Below are positions 1 to 10,601 of a stretch of 64,000 bases of DNA, piece by piece (the stretch's first letter is position 1; every line of letters begins with the position of its first letter). The notes below the pieces were generated by a model. The model was not told the origin of the DNA and ran no database searches. It saw nothing but the letters and a program-made list of their open reading frames with translations. The stretch is from Zoroaster sp. YZ-2022. Its lineage: Eukaryota; Echinodermata; Asteroidea; Forcipulatida; Zoroasteridae. The stretch is taken from the NCBI GenBank assembly GCA_029582265.1, contig CM055819.1, positions 7,500,135 to 7,564,134 on the forward strand. Direction: 5' to 3'. A program made the translations under genes and the position numbers.

Positions 1-130
1 GTATCCTGTGATCCTTGCTGTTCATAATAGCACCACCGTAAGTAGTTATTCCATTCTCACAGATGTAAATATATCGTGAAGATATTTCTCGATGCCTTTG
101 AACTTTGTGAATATCTTCAAATGTAAACGG

Positions 131-503
131 GCCTGCGATTTCCCTTTGCCTCACCATTTTCTTGAAAGAAGAGAAGTAGCCACCCAGGAAAGAAAGAAGT
201 AGCCTGTATTGTGTCCAAACCTCTAGTTGCTTATTTGTGGGGATGTGGAGAGTCTGTAAATCCTCCAAAATTAAACATCCAGGAGGTTTAGGGGGCTTTG
301 TCCTCAATACCAGGCGCGCTCCCCATTTTTCAGTTTTTTTTATACTTTTATTAAATCAAATCCCTGATGTTATGTGGAGAAGTACAAAATGTACAAACGC
401 TGCATGCAATTACATTAACTTTTGCCATACCAAAGGAAGACCCAGGCCCGCTACCCATTTTTCCGGATTTTTTTTTTTACTTTTGTCAAATCATACTCCT
501 GAA
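131..503 (-). repeat. hAT-like miniature element copy, rearranged
   Basis: This belongs to a dispersed family bounded by CAGG(G/C)-type ends around TGTGATTT, with internal text about 'ggggatgtggagagtctgtaaa'-like sequence shared with 3932-4183, 17140-17434, 31580-32024, 34091-34357 and 36880-37332. This copy has two overlapping right ends (near 372 and 503), suggesting a nested or partly duplicated insertion. Confidence 0.6.
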
Positions 504-560
504 ACAAGTTTACTAATGGTGTTACATTCCCTTTATTTGTTTGTTTTCTTGTCATCACAG

Positions 561-716
561 CAAAACCCACAATCAGAAGAACGTTACAGTTGTTATCAGA
601 CCAAGTGGAGTCCATAGCGGGGGAGGTATCCAAGACCAAACAGGTGTGTCATCACTCGCTACGAGAATCCATCGATGTTGCTCTCTATCTCTTCCCGATC
701 TACATCCATCAGTCAG
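561..716 (+). CDS. XPO6: XPO6 exon 1 of window
   Basis: The acceptor is a T-rich tract ending TCATCACAG; the donor is G|GTCAGA. The exon enters with two bases of a codon and leaves one base. It reads as amphipathic helices including RRTLQLLSDQVESIAGE and ALYLFPIYIHQ. A GT at 644 would also look like a donor, but only the end at 716 joins in frame to the next exon (GAT = Asp across the junction). Confidence 0.85.
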
Positions 717-3700
717 GTCAGAAACCATTCCTCTAAGTCTCGGATGTTAAAGCCCACAGCTTGAGTCAATTTGACTTATCGTCGTCACGCCTACCGGGGA
801 AACAAAAACCTCGGACAAAGCTAATCTATGTGTATTCATCATCATCATCTTTCAGCTGCTGCGCAGGAGACCACAAGTTTTCGTTCCATGTTGCTCTGTC
901 TTGAGCTGTTTCTGAGATCATAGCTGGGGGTCAGCATCCCTTCCGAATCTCGAAGCAATTTTTGGATATACCTTTATAGGAATGTTGTTGGTTGGCGACT
1001 TCAATGTTTTTTTGTCGTGAGATGGTGTGAATAGGCAGGATGCACTGACTCTTCTTTATTCATTCGGAGGACATGACCAATGAATTATGTATCATAAAAT
1101 ATGTATAAAAACAAGTGTCCACAGCGCTTGTTGGACTAGTAATGGCATCGTGGCATTTTGAGCAAACAACCAAACTTTTTTTTTTATGTTTTACTAAAAT
1201 TGCCGGAGGGCAACTTTGTGTAAATTTGACATAAAAATTATGCTATTCACTAAGATCAAAGCCCTTTAAAACGGAATCATTTCTCAGGGCGATTAATATG
1301 TGTACCAAAGATTTAGGTAATAATTCATGAACTCTAAACCCCTACTAGTATTTCACAGACACCCTGCTGAATGCAACAGAATGCAACAAGATCCACCAGC
1401 TAGAACAATGGTTCTTTTGTTCTCTGCTGACGGCAACAAGATGCAATCAACTTTTTTACATTTGTAGCATCTTGTTGTATCGAGTATGGTTAAGGTTAAT
1501 TTGATGATCTGGTTATTACTAGAAGTCTGTTACCTGTGCTGTGAAGTGTTGCTAACCTAGTCCACGGCATAGTACTCCCATGAACTATGGATTTGGCCCA
1601 TTCATGACATATTGTTACACAGACTGACGTGCAAGCTCTCAAAAAGAAGCAGTGCAGTCTGGGAGATTTACTCAGCGTATGAGAGAACTGTATCTCATGC
1701 AAACACACCTTAGCGTTTATCGAACGCGTTCATTGTTGGCCCCACAGATGGTTTCGCCTGCATCTAGTTTAAGATTGCGTCTAGTTCTCTATTTTCGCGT
1801 GTCAAGCGCCTATCCCATGATGCCCCCTGGCAGCCCACGCAGGGGGAGCAAAACCCATAACCAAGCTCGTTGTGCATGCGCGCATTTGGAGTACAATGCT
1901 GTAGTATGGATTACAGCAGGCTGGCACTCTTCATGTAGGTAATAGACTTCTGTTATTACTTAATGTTCTTTCCATTAATATCAATAATAATAGTATATCC
2001 GTTGTTGTTTTGAATTGGTTATGCTTTCAGATGTGGTTGATGACATGATGGCTTTCTACCTGGCCATATTTCAGAGCCTTCGTGTTCAGATGGGCATACC
2101 AACCATACAGCACACTATAACCATCTTCCTAGAGTTATTTACAAGGTAATCAATTGTTTCCATGCCAACCCTTTGGCCGTCATGTCAAATTGAATAACAC
2201 AAGAATTATGAGTTTATGTATGTAATATATTCATCCAGAGCCTTCCATTTTTGTCATACCTAGATTTATCGCCCGTTTTTGGGCCGATTTCAGGCCAGCT
2301 ACCCATTTTTCAGGAATTTTCACTTTTGTCAAGTCAAACCCCTGTATTTTATCTAAGTGTGTATGGCCTTTTAAAGGAATGTATTTCTTCATTACAGAGA
2401 AAGGTTAACTGAAACTATTCTAGAAGACAGCGGCAAAGGAAGAGGTGTTGTAGAAAAGTGAGTACTTTTCACAGTGACGACTAGTGAAATTAGCTGAATT
2501 CAGTGATTTTTGTATAACCACGTACACTGTATGTAAATGGTAATTTCCCAGTTCCCAGTGTTTTCCCACCGGTCAGACTCGTAACTGTCATTTGCCATAG
2601 GTCATCCAGTTACCTTCTATTCGATCCCCAGACACGACTGGCGAGTCATGGGGACGGGGGCCGATTTCATGAAACGCTAAGATGCGTCGTGACTCAAGTT
2701 GCAACGCGTAACACATCGTAACTTACAACGTGTCTTATGAGTAATTGAACTAATTTAAGAACTTGCGACGTGTTACTCGTCGTAAGTTAAGAAAGATGAC
2801 CATTGGAGTCATCGTAAGTTATGAAGAAAACAAAATGTTTTTGCAGGCAGATTTAATACAGCATACAAAGGGTGAGTAATTTGTCATGAAATAAACCATA
2901 TGATTCATAAATCATCAATGTATAGCGTCTTTATTTATTGACGTTTAAAAAAAAAAAATTTTTTTTAAACTTCATTTGCAGATTTCTTCAGATTCTTGAG
3001 ATCATTGTCCAGGAGCCTGGGTCGGCCTTCAAAGCATTCTTGCCAAGCATCATAGGGATATGCATGGATCATATCTACCCAGTCATCGCTCAGGTAAGTC
3101 GTCACTTCTTTCACTCATCTTGTCCCAAACATAGATTGGGTCGAGATGAGGTCAAGACCGACCTGGCCGGTTGCAACGCTTGTGCCCTTTTGCAAGACGC
3201 TTAACCATATAATTGTTTCGTCCTTTGGATGGACGTTAAACTGTAGGTCTTGTGTACTAGGTTTTTGAAGTAATTCATGTAAAAGAACTTGGAACACTTA
3301 TCGTGGAAGAGTAGGGGTTTACCCCAGTGTTTCTGGTTCACATATCAAACGCCCTTGTTTACAGGTTTCCTCGGGCTTCCGAGCTACAGTGCGTAAGTGT
3401 GCTTTTGAGGAATCCTTGGTTTCATTACCAGAAATGTATAATAATACAGAAGTCTGTGGTAGCTTTGCTCGAACCAGGTGACTTACATAAATGTATCGAA
3501 CATTTTGTAATCTATTTCTTACCTTTTTTTATAGACCATGTGACCATGTTAACACTTTGCATGACCGGGCAAAAGTGTATGTATTTGTGTGCAGTGTTAT
3601 TTTGTACTTCTCCACATAGCTGAGTCGTCAGAATGTGGGTTCGAATCCCAACCGCGACCATGGTGCTTGTGTCCTTGAGCAAGACACTTTACCATAATTG

Positions 3701-3884
3701 CTTCTCTCCACCCGGGGGTAAATGGGTACCTGTGAGGGCAGAGTTGGTTGTTGTGTTTGATTAGCCCTATACGTGCTGTAATGGCAGCAATTGAGCTGTA
3801 TACTCCCCAGGGAGCTGAGATGGTTTCAGGAATGATTTATGAGCCTGATGAGCAAGGGTAATAATATAATGCGCCTTGAGTCCA

Positions 3885-3930
<46 letters not shown>

Positions 3931-6900
3931 ACAGAGATGTGATTTAACAAAAGTAAAAAATCCTGAAAAATGGGTAGTGGGCCTGGTCTAGAGGACAAAG
4001 CCCCGTTGAACCTTCCTGGATGTTTAATTTGGGAGGATTTACAGACTCTCCACATCCCCACAAACAAGAAACTAGAGATTTGGACAATACAGGCTACTTC
4101 TTTCTTTCCTTGGTGGCTACTTCCCTTCTTTTTTAGACAAAGGGAGATTTGTAAATAATCCTGAGAAATCACAGGCCTGTAACATCAATTATTTTTTTTA
4201 ATTTTCAGATTTGAGACGTAAGTTACAAAATAATGTATAAAATAAACCAAATTAAGATATTTTTTCCTGCCGATATCTCAAAATATCAGATTTGATGGTT
4301 TCTTGTCATAGACCTGTGTACATTTTGTGCCTGGTGCAGTATGATGTGATGGTTTCTTGTCATAGACCTGTGTACATTTTGTGCCCGGTGCAGTTTGACC
4401 TTTGGGGCTCTTTTGTAAACGTGTGATGTCATTGGTCACATCGTCTGTAACTCTTGATTGTTGTCGGGCATGGATGCATGTACACACATTTTACCAAAAG
4501 TGTACATACTTGCTTTTTAATTTTGAATTTTGCTGTGATTCACTTACTCAGAGAGCGACACCAGACATCAAACCAGCGCTGTACAAACTCCTCTTTGAGT
4601 TACTACAGAACAAGTGGCGATATTTCTTCTCTGCGTCGGTGCTGACCAGTTTACAGTCGGGCACAGAGACGGTCGAGAATGAACAGCAGTTTGTGGCCAT
4701 TATGCAGGTAGGTAGAGTCAGTCCTTCAATGGCAAAACGGCCTGAACTCGAAAAATTACATTTTGAGAAATATCTCTTTAAAGTTACAACATTAGAACCC
4801 TCCTACACATGGAGGCCACTCCGATCCACTAAATTCTGTTCTTGAGCAACCTTCAGAGTGTCGTGGCCGAGCGGTCTAGCGCACCGAACTCAAGTTCTGG
4901 TGTTGCCAGCAGTAAGGTGTGAGTTCGAGCCCCGGTCGTGACACTTGTGTCCTTGAGCAAGGTACTTAACCATAATTGCTTCGTCCTTCGGATGGGACGT
5001 AAAGCCGTAGGTCCCGTGTGTTGTGTAATGCACGTAAAAAAGAATGCGCCTTGAGCACCACTTAGTTGGTGGATACGTGCGCTATATAAGTCCACACATT
5101 ATTATTATTATTATTATACATGTACAAGCCTGCTGTCCTTTCCAAGTAATCTTACAAAATCAACCGTGTGCCACCCAAGGCCACTGTAAATGTTTGAACA
5201 TATTAGTATGGCCTGCAATGTATCAATGGGAGACCACCTTACCCAGCAATCTCAGTGGTGTGACAGTGCACAGAAAGGTAACCATAGGAGGCCACTGGCA
5301 ACAGCTAATGGCTTGGAGTGGCCTGAATGGGTTGTTTCAAAAATTGCACTGATTGTAGGAGGGTTTGGGAGACCACCTTACCCTGCAATCTCAGTGGTGT
5401 GACAGTGCACAGAAGGGTAACCATAGGAGGCTACTGGCAATAGCTAATGGCTTGGAGTGGCCTGAATGGGTTGTTTCAAAAATTGCATTGATTGTAGGAG
5501 GGTTTGGGAGACCACCTTACTCTGCAATCTCAGTGGTGTGATAGTGCACAGAAGGATAACCAAAGGAGGCCACTGGCAACAGCTAATGGCTTGGAGTGGC
5601 CTGAATGGGTTGTTTCAAAAATTGCATTGATTGTAGGAGGGTTTGGGAGACCACCTTACTCTGCAATCTCAGTGGTGTGACAGTGCACAGAAGGGTAACC
5701 ATAGGAGGCCACTGGCAACAGCTAATGGCTTGGAGTGGCCTGAATGGGTTGTTTCAAAAATTGCATTGATTGTAGGAGGGTTTGGGAGACCACCTTACTC
5801 TGCAATCTCAGTGGTGTGACAGTGCACAGAAGGGTAACCATAGGAGGCCACTGGCAACAGCTAATGGCTTGGAGTGGCCTGAATGGGTTGTTTCAAAAAT
5901 TGCATTGATTGTAGGAGGGTTTGGGAGACCACCTTACTCTGCAATCTCAGTGGTGTGACAGTGCACAGAAGGGTAACCATAGGAGGCCACTGGCAACAGC
6001 TAATGGCTTGGAGTGGCCTGAATGGATTGTTTCAAAAATTGCATTGATTGTAGGAGGGTTTGGGAGACCACCTTACTCTGCAATCTCAGTGGTGTGACAG
6101 TGCACAGAAGGGTAACCATAGGAGGCCACTGGCAACAGCTAATGGCTTGGAGTGGCCTGAATGGGTTGTTTCAAAAATTGCATTGATTGTAGGAGGGTTT
6201 GGGAGACCACCTTACTCTGCAATCTCAGTGGTGTGACAGTGCACAGAAGGGTAACCATAGGAGGCCACTGGCAACAGCTAATGGCTTGGAGTGGCCTGAA
6301 TGGATTGTTTCAAAAATTGCGCTGAAATTGCGGGTTAGTCTGTTGTAAAGTTCCTAACACATACAAATATGTAAAAATTACCAGACTCAAACAAGGGACA
6401 AATGTCACCCTTAACAAATTAAAAAAGTTAAAATGAAAAACTTACCAGACACATACAAGAACAGTAGAGACCCTTGACAAAATGATGGGTTAAACCCCCC
6501 ACAAGGACGATACAATACTTTTGCTTGGTTGAAATAATGGTTTATGTAGGACTTTCAGTCCGAGTCAAAAACTTGGAGTCTGAATCAGTCATTTAACATG
6601 GCCACTGGAGTCCGAGTCACTACAAATGGTACTTGAGTTGGACTCCAGTCAGAGCCACCACTCGACCAAAGCAGCTGGGATGGTTTAGGCGATGTTTCAA
6701 AGGAATGCACAACATTGATAGGGATGGAAAAACTGCTTTTAAAAGTGTGCTTACTCTCTTTGGATCAAGATGTACATTGAAGGGAAGGTACAACATTGGC
6801 AATGTTGGCAAAACTGCTTCTATGAGCATGCTTACTCTCTTTGAATCAAGATATACATTGAAGGGAAGGGACAACATTGGCAATGTTGGCTAAACTGCTT

Positions 6901-9900
6901 CTATGAGTATGCTTACTCTCTTTGAATCAAGATATACATTGAAGGGAAGGTACAACATTGGCAATGTTGGCTAAACTGCTTCTATGAGTATGCTTACTCT
7001 CTTTGAATCAAGATATACATTGAAGGGAAGGTACAACGTTGGCAATGTTGGCTAAACTGCTTCTATGAGTATGCTTACTCTCTTTGAATCAAGATATACA
7101 TTGAAGGGAAGGTACAACGTTGGCAATGTTGGCAAAACTGCTTCTATGAGTATGCTTACTCTCTTTGAATCAAGATATACATTGAAGGGAAGGTACAACA
7201 TTGGCAATGTTGGCTAAACTGCTTCTATGAGTATGCTTACTCTCTTTGAATCAAGATATACATTGAAGGGAAGGTACAACGTTGGCAATGTTGGCTAAAC
7301 TGCTTCTATGAGTATGCTTACTCTCTTTGAATCAAGATATACATTGAAGGGAAGGTACAATGTTGGCAATGTTGGCTAAACTGCTTCTATGAGTATGCTT
7401 ACTCTCTTTGAATCAAGATATACATTGAAGGGAAGGTACAACGTTGGTCATGTTGGCAAAACTGCTTCTATGAGTATGCTTACTCTCTTTGAATCAAGAT
7501 ATACATTGAAGGGAAGGTCCAACATTGGTAATGTTGGCAAAACTGCTTCTATGAGTATGCTTACTCTCTTTGAATCAAGATATACATTGAAGGGAAGGTA
7601 CAACATTGGCCAAACTGCTTCTATGAGTATGCTTACTCTCTTTGAATCAAGATATACATTGAAGGGAAGGTACAACATTGGCAATGTTGGCCAAACTGCT
7701 TCTATGAGTATGCTTACTCTCTTTGAATCAAGATGTACATTGAAGGGAAGGTACAACATTGGTAATGTTGGCCAAACTGCTTCTATGAGTATGCTTACTC
7801 TCTTTGAATCAAGATGTACATTAAAGGGAAGGTGCAGCATTGGTAATGTTGGCCAAACTGCTTCTATGAGTATGCTTACTCTCTTTGAATCAAGATGTAC
7901 ATTGAAGGGAAGGTACAACATCGGTCATGTTGGCAAAACTGCTTCTATGAGTATGCTTACTCTCTTTGAATCAAGATGTACATTGAAGGGAAGGTCCAGC
8001 ATCGGTCATGTTGGCAAAACTGCTTCTATGAGTATGCTTACTCTCTTTGAATCAAGATATACATTGAAGGGAAGGTCAAGCATCGGTAATGTTGGCCAAA
8101 CTGCTTCTATGAGTATGCTTACTCTCTTTGAATCAAGATATACATCGAAGGGAAGGTACAACATCGGTAATGTTGGCAAACTGCTTCTATGAGTATGCTT
8201 ACTCTCTTTGAATCAAGATATACATCGAAGGGAAGGTACAACATTGGCAATGTTGGCAAAACTGCTTCTATGAGTATGCTTACTCTTTTTGAATCGAGAT
8301 ATACATCGAAGGGAAGGTACAACATTGGTAATGTTGGCCAAACTGCTTCTATGAGTATGCTTACTCTCTTTGAATCAAGATATACATTTACAACCAACCT
8401 GTATAAATATCAGCTTATTACGTTCTGTTGTTAATGAGAAAATGGTGAAAATGCATTCAGATTCTTGGTATTCATTCTATCAAACAACTTTAGAAAAAAG
8501 GTACTCTTTCAAAATCGGAATGGGACATTATTTCAGTGAGATCACCTCAGAACAAATTATTTCTAGGGAAGATTTGATACCATCATCAGCTTTACACAAA
8601 GTAAGTTTCAAATTACTATTCAAACATTTTGTTATTTTAAATTACCAATTCTATAACTTATGTTTAAACCGCCTCGGCAGATGATAACGGTCACCTGTAC
8701 TATACAAGCATTTGTTTCAATGATTTATTTGCAGGCATTTGGCCAGTCGTTTCTCCAGCCAGATATTGACATCTTCAAGCAGAACTTAGAGTCACTGGAG
8801 ACCCTTAATGCTAAATTCAAGCTCTATCATAAAGTAAGTACCGTCAAGAAACACGAAAAATATGGGGTGGTTTCCTCCCTCTCCTGCAAACATTTTGAAG
8901 TGGTTACATCATAATACACTGATCTGGCTTTGTGAATCAAGCAGCACACATTGACCAATGGTCAGATGTTACACTGAAAAACACTATTTTGTGTTATAAT
9001 GTGAGATTTTTTTCTCCTGTTCCTTTCTCAATTTTAGGTATTCATGGTTCTTTCATTTTAGCATACATGTATGTCTTTTTTCTGTCGGCCACTAACCATA
9101 AATTGCATACCACCTCACGCTCATCATCAGCCAGGGAAAACATAGACCAAGGCATTTTGGAACCATTTGGTCTCAGAATTTTACGAAGGCATAGATACTA
9201 AATATAGCGCCCCACTTAGCTATCCGATCTTTGGCCGCAGGACACATGCACATCACACAGTGCATGGATCCATATGATACACATGCATACATGTACAGTA
9301 TTGACATACATGTATTGTGTAGGTACCTACATGTACATGCCAATGTTAGTGTTGGCGTTTCATGAGCAGAATTTCTCGGACCAGGAATCGGTACGGGATG
9401 AGATTCCGGTACACACACACTACAACAGCCTCCAGCAGTATCTCCCAATAGTCCGACACTCTCCTGAAGACGATCAGAGCATACTGATCAAAATGTTGAG
9501 TTGTAACCAACCGGTTATTTTCATAAGTAATTACTACTCAATTGAGAATTTCACATGGTGTCACCACAAATAGTCTTAGACTTAGCCTTAGAGAAAACAC
9601 TGTCACAACCATGTCCAGTGTATTAACATGTTTTATCCAGTAGCTTACAACATACTTTCTTTGTGGATGACCTCCTACAGAAAATCTTCAGGGATCTGAT
9701 GTTATATTCGTTCCTCAACGTGTTCCTGCAAGTCATGCTCCACAAGTCACACGACCTCCTCCAGGAAGAGATTGTGGTCACTGTGTACAACATGGCGGCC
9801 GTCGACTTTCAGAACTTTTATAGAACGTTTGTGCCGCAGTTTCTCACCAGCTTTGACAGGTTGGATTCGAACCAGAAGCAAACACTCGAGTGCAATTTGA

Positions 9901-10601
9901 AGACTGATCAGGTGAGCCTTGGTTGAAGATGAACCCTCCTGTTAGGATGCATTTGTGGCAGGACGTCTGATACTTCATATATCCACAGTCTGTGGTCTTT
10001 TAAGGTGTCCTGGGACCCTTCTACAATGGGTAATGCTGTGGCTTGTTGAAGTATAAGCTTGGTGTGCGAAATCACCACTTTGTATACAAATCTGGCTTGT
10101 GCCCAATGCTGTGCTAGACCATTTACTAGACACTGCAATTAACTGCAGCACACTGCGGCCCATAGCTACTAAATGTAAGCCACAACATGAGTTACTGCAA
10201 ATTCAGTGTAGACAAATGGAGTGTGGAAATAAAATGAACCTTGAAATCTGGCTTGTGCCCAATCCTGTGCTAGACCATTTACTAGACACTGCAATTAGCT
10301 TCAGCACACTGTGGCCCACAGCTACCATTGTAAGCACACCATGAATTAGCGCAAATTCAGTGTAGACAAATGGAGTGTTGGGATAACTGCTCTCCAGCGA
10401 CAGAGTATTTTGTGTACAAAAGTATCATAGCAGACTACATGACAACATGTGTTGGGTTACATTAATCTTTCCCGTACAATACTTGTTTATTTCCAGGATC
10501 TTCCGTCCTTCACACAGAACCTCCAGAGACTAATAAATGACCTGCGTTACTTCAGAATATGCAACAGTGCCCTACCAGAAGGATCCGTCAAACTCACCTG
10601 A
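561..10601 (+). CDS. XPO6: Exportin-6, C-terminal third (8 exons, 5' end outside window)
   Basis: Join of 561-716, 2031-2145, 2398-2457, 2982-3093, 4552-4707, 8735-8833, 9681-9911 and 10497-10601. All introns are GT-AG and all phases agree, giving 343 residues to a TGA stop. Exportin-6 is an importin-beta family karyopherin that carries actin-profilin out of the nucleus with Ran-GTP; this part would be C-terminal HEAT-type helices. Segments I recognise as exportin-6 include LRVQMG, IIVQEPGSAFKAFLPSI, AFGQSFLQPDI, HKSHDLLQEEI and DLPSFTQN, and the protein ends a few residues after the family's C-terminal LP-G-VKL motif. The full protein in vertebrates is about 1,100 residues, so roughly two thirds lies upstream of base 1. 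The longest intron (4708-8734) is swollen by two minisatellites. Identity is judged from remembered family sequence, not from a search. Confidence 0.94.
840..1085 (-). mobile_element. 3' fragment of a LINE reverse-transcriptase region
   Basis: On the minus strand this reads like the C-terminal tail of a LINE polyprotein, with pieces such as SVHPAYSHHL-like text, a PPAMISETAQDR-like block and a WNENL/WSPA end, split by frame changes. It is a short dead fragment inside an XPO6 intron. The clade cannot be decided from this much. Confidence 0.45.
2031..2145 (+). CDS. XPO6: XPO6 exon 2 of window
   Basis: The acceptor is TGCTTTCAG and the donor AAG|GTAATC. It reads VVDDMMAFYLAIFQSLRVQ then MGIPTIQHTITIFLELFTR, closely resembling the vertebrate exportin-6 segment with DVVD and LRVQMG. 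It enters with two bases and leaves two. Confidence 0.92.
2275..2343 (-). repeat. Fragment of the hAT-like family
   Basis: A short match to the 'CAGGCCxGCTACCCATTTTTCAGGA' end region of the same family (shown here only in part), ending in the AAATCA-CCCCTG-like terminus. It is too short to date. Confidence 0.5.
2398..2457 (+). CDS. XPO6: XPO6 exon 3 of window
   Basis: A 60-nt exon after a TTCATTACAG acceptor, with donor GTGAGT. It reads ERLTETILEDSGKGRGVVEK and links in phase to the exons on both sides. Confidence 0.88.
2658..2830. repeat. Foldback remnant, GGGCCGATTTCATGAAAC type
   Basis: It opens with GGGCCGATTTCATGAAAC and holds imperfect inverted text around CGTAACTTAC / GTAAGTTA. It resembles the miniature elements at 17886-18211, 32289-32549 and 60199-60347 in style, but the right end is not clear. 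Confidence 0.35.
2982..3093 (+). CDS. XPO6: XPO6 exon 4 of window
   Basis: The acceptor is CATTTGCAG and the donor CAG|GTAAGT. It reads FLQILEIIVQEPGSAFK followed by FLPSIIGICMDHIYPVIAQ, one of the most conserved exportin-6 segments. It ends on a codon boundary. Confidence 0.94.
3115..3345 (+). repeat. SINE-like element with the shared central domain
   Basis: It contains GGTTGCAACGCTTGTGCCC, then a decayed 'TTTTGCAAGACGCTTAACCA' central domain, then TTCGTCCTTTGGATGGACGT and a body unlike the ATT-tailed SINEs. It shares the central domain with them but not the tail, as MetaSINE-type families are known to do. It lies in the intron after XPO6 exon 4. Confidence 0.5.
3619..3929 (+). repeat. tRNA-derived SINE with (ATT)n tail, 5' truncated
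   Basis: The B box (GGTTCGAATCC) is followed by the central domain CTTGTGTCCTTGAGCAAGAC, a body with TACCTGTGAGGGCAGAG and CCCAGGGAGCTGAGATGG, and an (ATT)n tail. It is the same family as 14426-14787, 16619-16892, 30344-30692, 34893-35227, 35586-36109 and 40711-41063. Confidence 0.85.
3932..4183 (+). repeat. hAT-like miniature element copy
   Basis: It starts CAGAGATGTGATTTAACA and ends GAGAAATCACAGGCCTG, with the family's internal text between. It abuts the ATT tail of the SINE at 3619-3929, so one inserted beside or into the other. No clear target duplication. Confidence 0.65.
4552..4707 (+). CDS. XPO6: XPO6 exon 5 of window
   Basis: Exactly 52 codons between a CACTTACTCAG acceptor and a CAG|GTAGGT donor. 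It contains PDIKPALYKLLFELL, WRYFFSASVL and the tail NEQQFVAIMQ, matching exportin-6 (WRYFF and the FxAIMQ end). Confidence 0.94.
4858..5117 (+). repeat. tRNA-derived SINE, full tRNA head, variant body
   Basis: The head GTGTCGTGGCCGAGCGG has an A-box shape, and GAGTTCGAGCCCC is a B-box shape. The central domain is followed by TTCGTCCTTCGGATGGGACG and then the usual CTTGAGCACCACTTAGTTGG end and ATT tail. The middle differs from the other copies and matches the type at 3115-3345, so this looks like a chimera of two SINE lineages. Confidence 0.8.
5212..6325. repeat. Minisatellite, 139-bp unit, 8 copies
   Basis: Occurrences of GATTGTAGGAGGGTTTGGG fall at 5351, 5490, 5629 and so on, an exact 139-bp period, with about eight units back to 5212. 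Units differ by only a few bases. 139 is not a multiple of three and no frame stays open. It lies in the intron before XPO6 exon 6. Confidence 0.95.
6685..8392. repeat. Minisatellite, 81-bp unit, about 21 copies
   Basis: Units contain CTGCTTCTATGAGTATGC (6895, 6976, ...) at an 81-bp period, with one shortened unit near 7605. Because 81 is 27 codons, long frames stay open on both strands (plus 7389-8192, minus 7448-7921), giving a 27-residue repeat. I treat this as non-coding because it sits inside an XPO6 intron. Single diverged units occur elsewhere in the window (about 11895-11925, 16540-16612, 31550-31580, 37405-37460, 53570-53638). Confidence 0.95.
8735..8833 (+). CDS. XPO6: XPO6 exon 6 of window
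   Basis: Exactly 33 codons, acceptor TTATTTGCAG and donor AAA|GTAAGT. It begins AFGQSFLQPDIDIFKQN and ends KFKLYHK, almost identical in pattern to vertebrate exportin-6. It follows the 4-kb intron that holds the 139-bp and 81-bp tandem repeats. Confidence 0.95.
9464..9590 (+). repeat. Penelope-type repeat fragment with decayed hammerhead-like motif
   Basis: CTGAAGA is followed by CGATCAG-AGCATA-CTGATCA (a stem-loop), then AAAATGTTGAGTTGTAACC. Related copies at 29905-30010, 41199-41229, 55575-55790 and 61880-62012 keep the complementary core (CUGANGA, GAAA, GUC). Here the GAAA and GUC parts are mutated. Confidence 0.55.
9681..9911 (+). CDS. XPO6: XPO6 exon 7 of window
   Basis: Exactly 77 codons, acceptor CTCCTACAG and donor CAG|GTGAGC. 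It carries LQVMLHKSHDLLQEEIV, YNMAAVDFQNF and DSNQKQTLECNLKTDQ. The HKSHDLLQEEI core is an exportin-6 signature. Confidence 0.95.
10091..10388 (+). repeat. Direct tandem duplication, 156-bp unit, 2 copies
   Basis: TCTGGCTTGTGCCCAAT begins at 10091 and again at 10247, and both copies run to GTAGACAAATGGAGTGT. It lies in the last XPO6 intron. No coding frame. Confidence 0.85.
10497..10601 (+). CDS. XPO6: XPO6 terminal coding exon
   Basis: Acceptor TTATTTCCAG. It reads DLPSFTQNLQRLINDLRYF and then ALPEGSVKLT before a TGA at 10599-10601. Vertebrate exportin-6 ends within a residue or two of the same place. The last part of this exon and the bases after it are duplicated about 340 bp downstream (see 10918-10992). 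Confidence 0.93.
   Translation, partial: DLPSFTQNLQRLINDLRYFRICNSALPEGSVKLT

Noticed and set aside
1..41. Possible partial XPO6 exon ending in a GTAAGT donor
   Set aside because: In the phase that exon 561-716 needs, the frame hits a TAG a few codons before the donor.
237..617. 126-residue plus-strand frame at the window start
   Set aside because: It runs through a hAT-like repeat and then across the XPO6 exon in the wrong frame.
7389..8192. 267-residue open frame made of 27-residue repeats (and a 157-residue frame on the other strand)
   Set aside because: It is produced by an 81-bp tandem repeat inside an XPO6 intron, both strands are open alike, and neighbouring units are closed by stops. 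Not treated as a gene.
5212..8392. Regular repeats that might be mistaken for a CRISPR array
   Set aside because: The units are contiguous tandem copies without unique spacers, and the window is animal nuclear DNA with introns.
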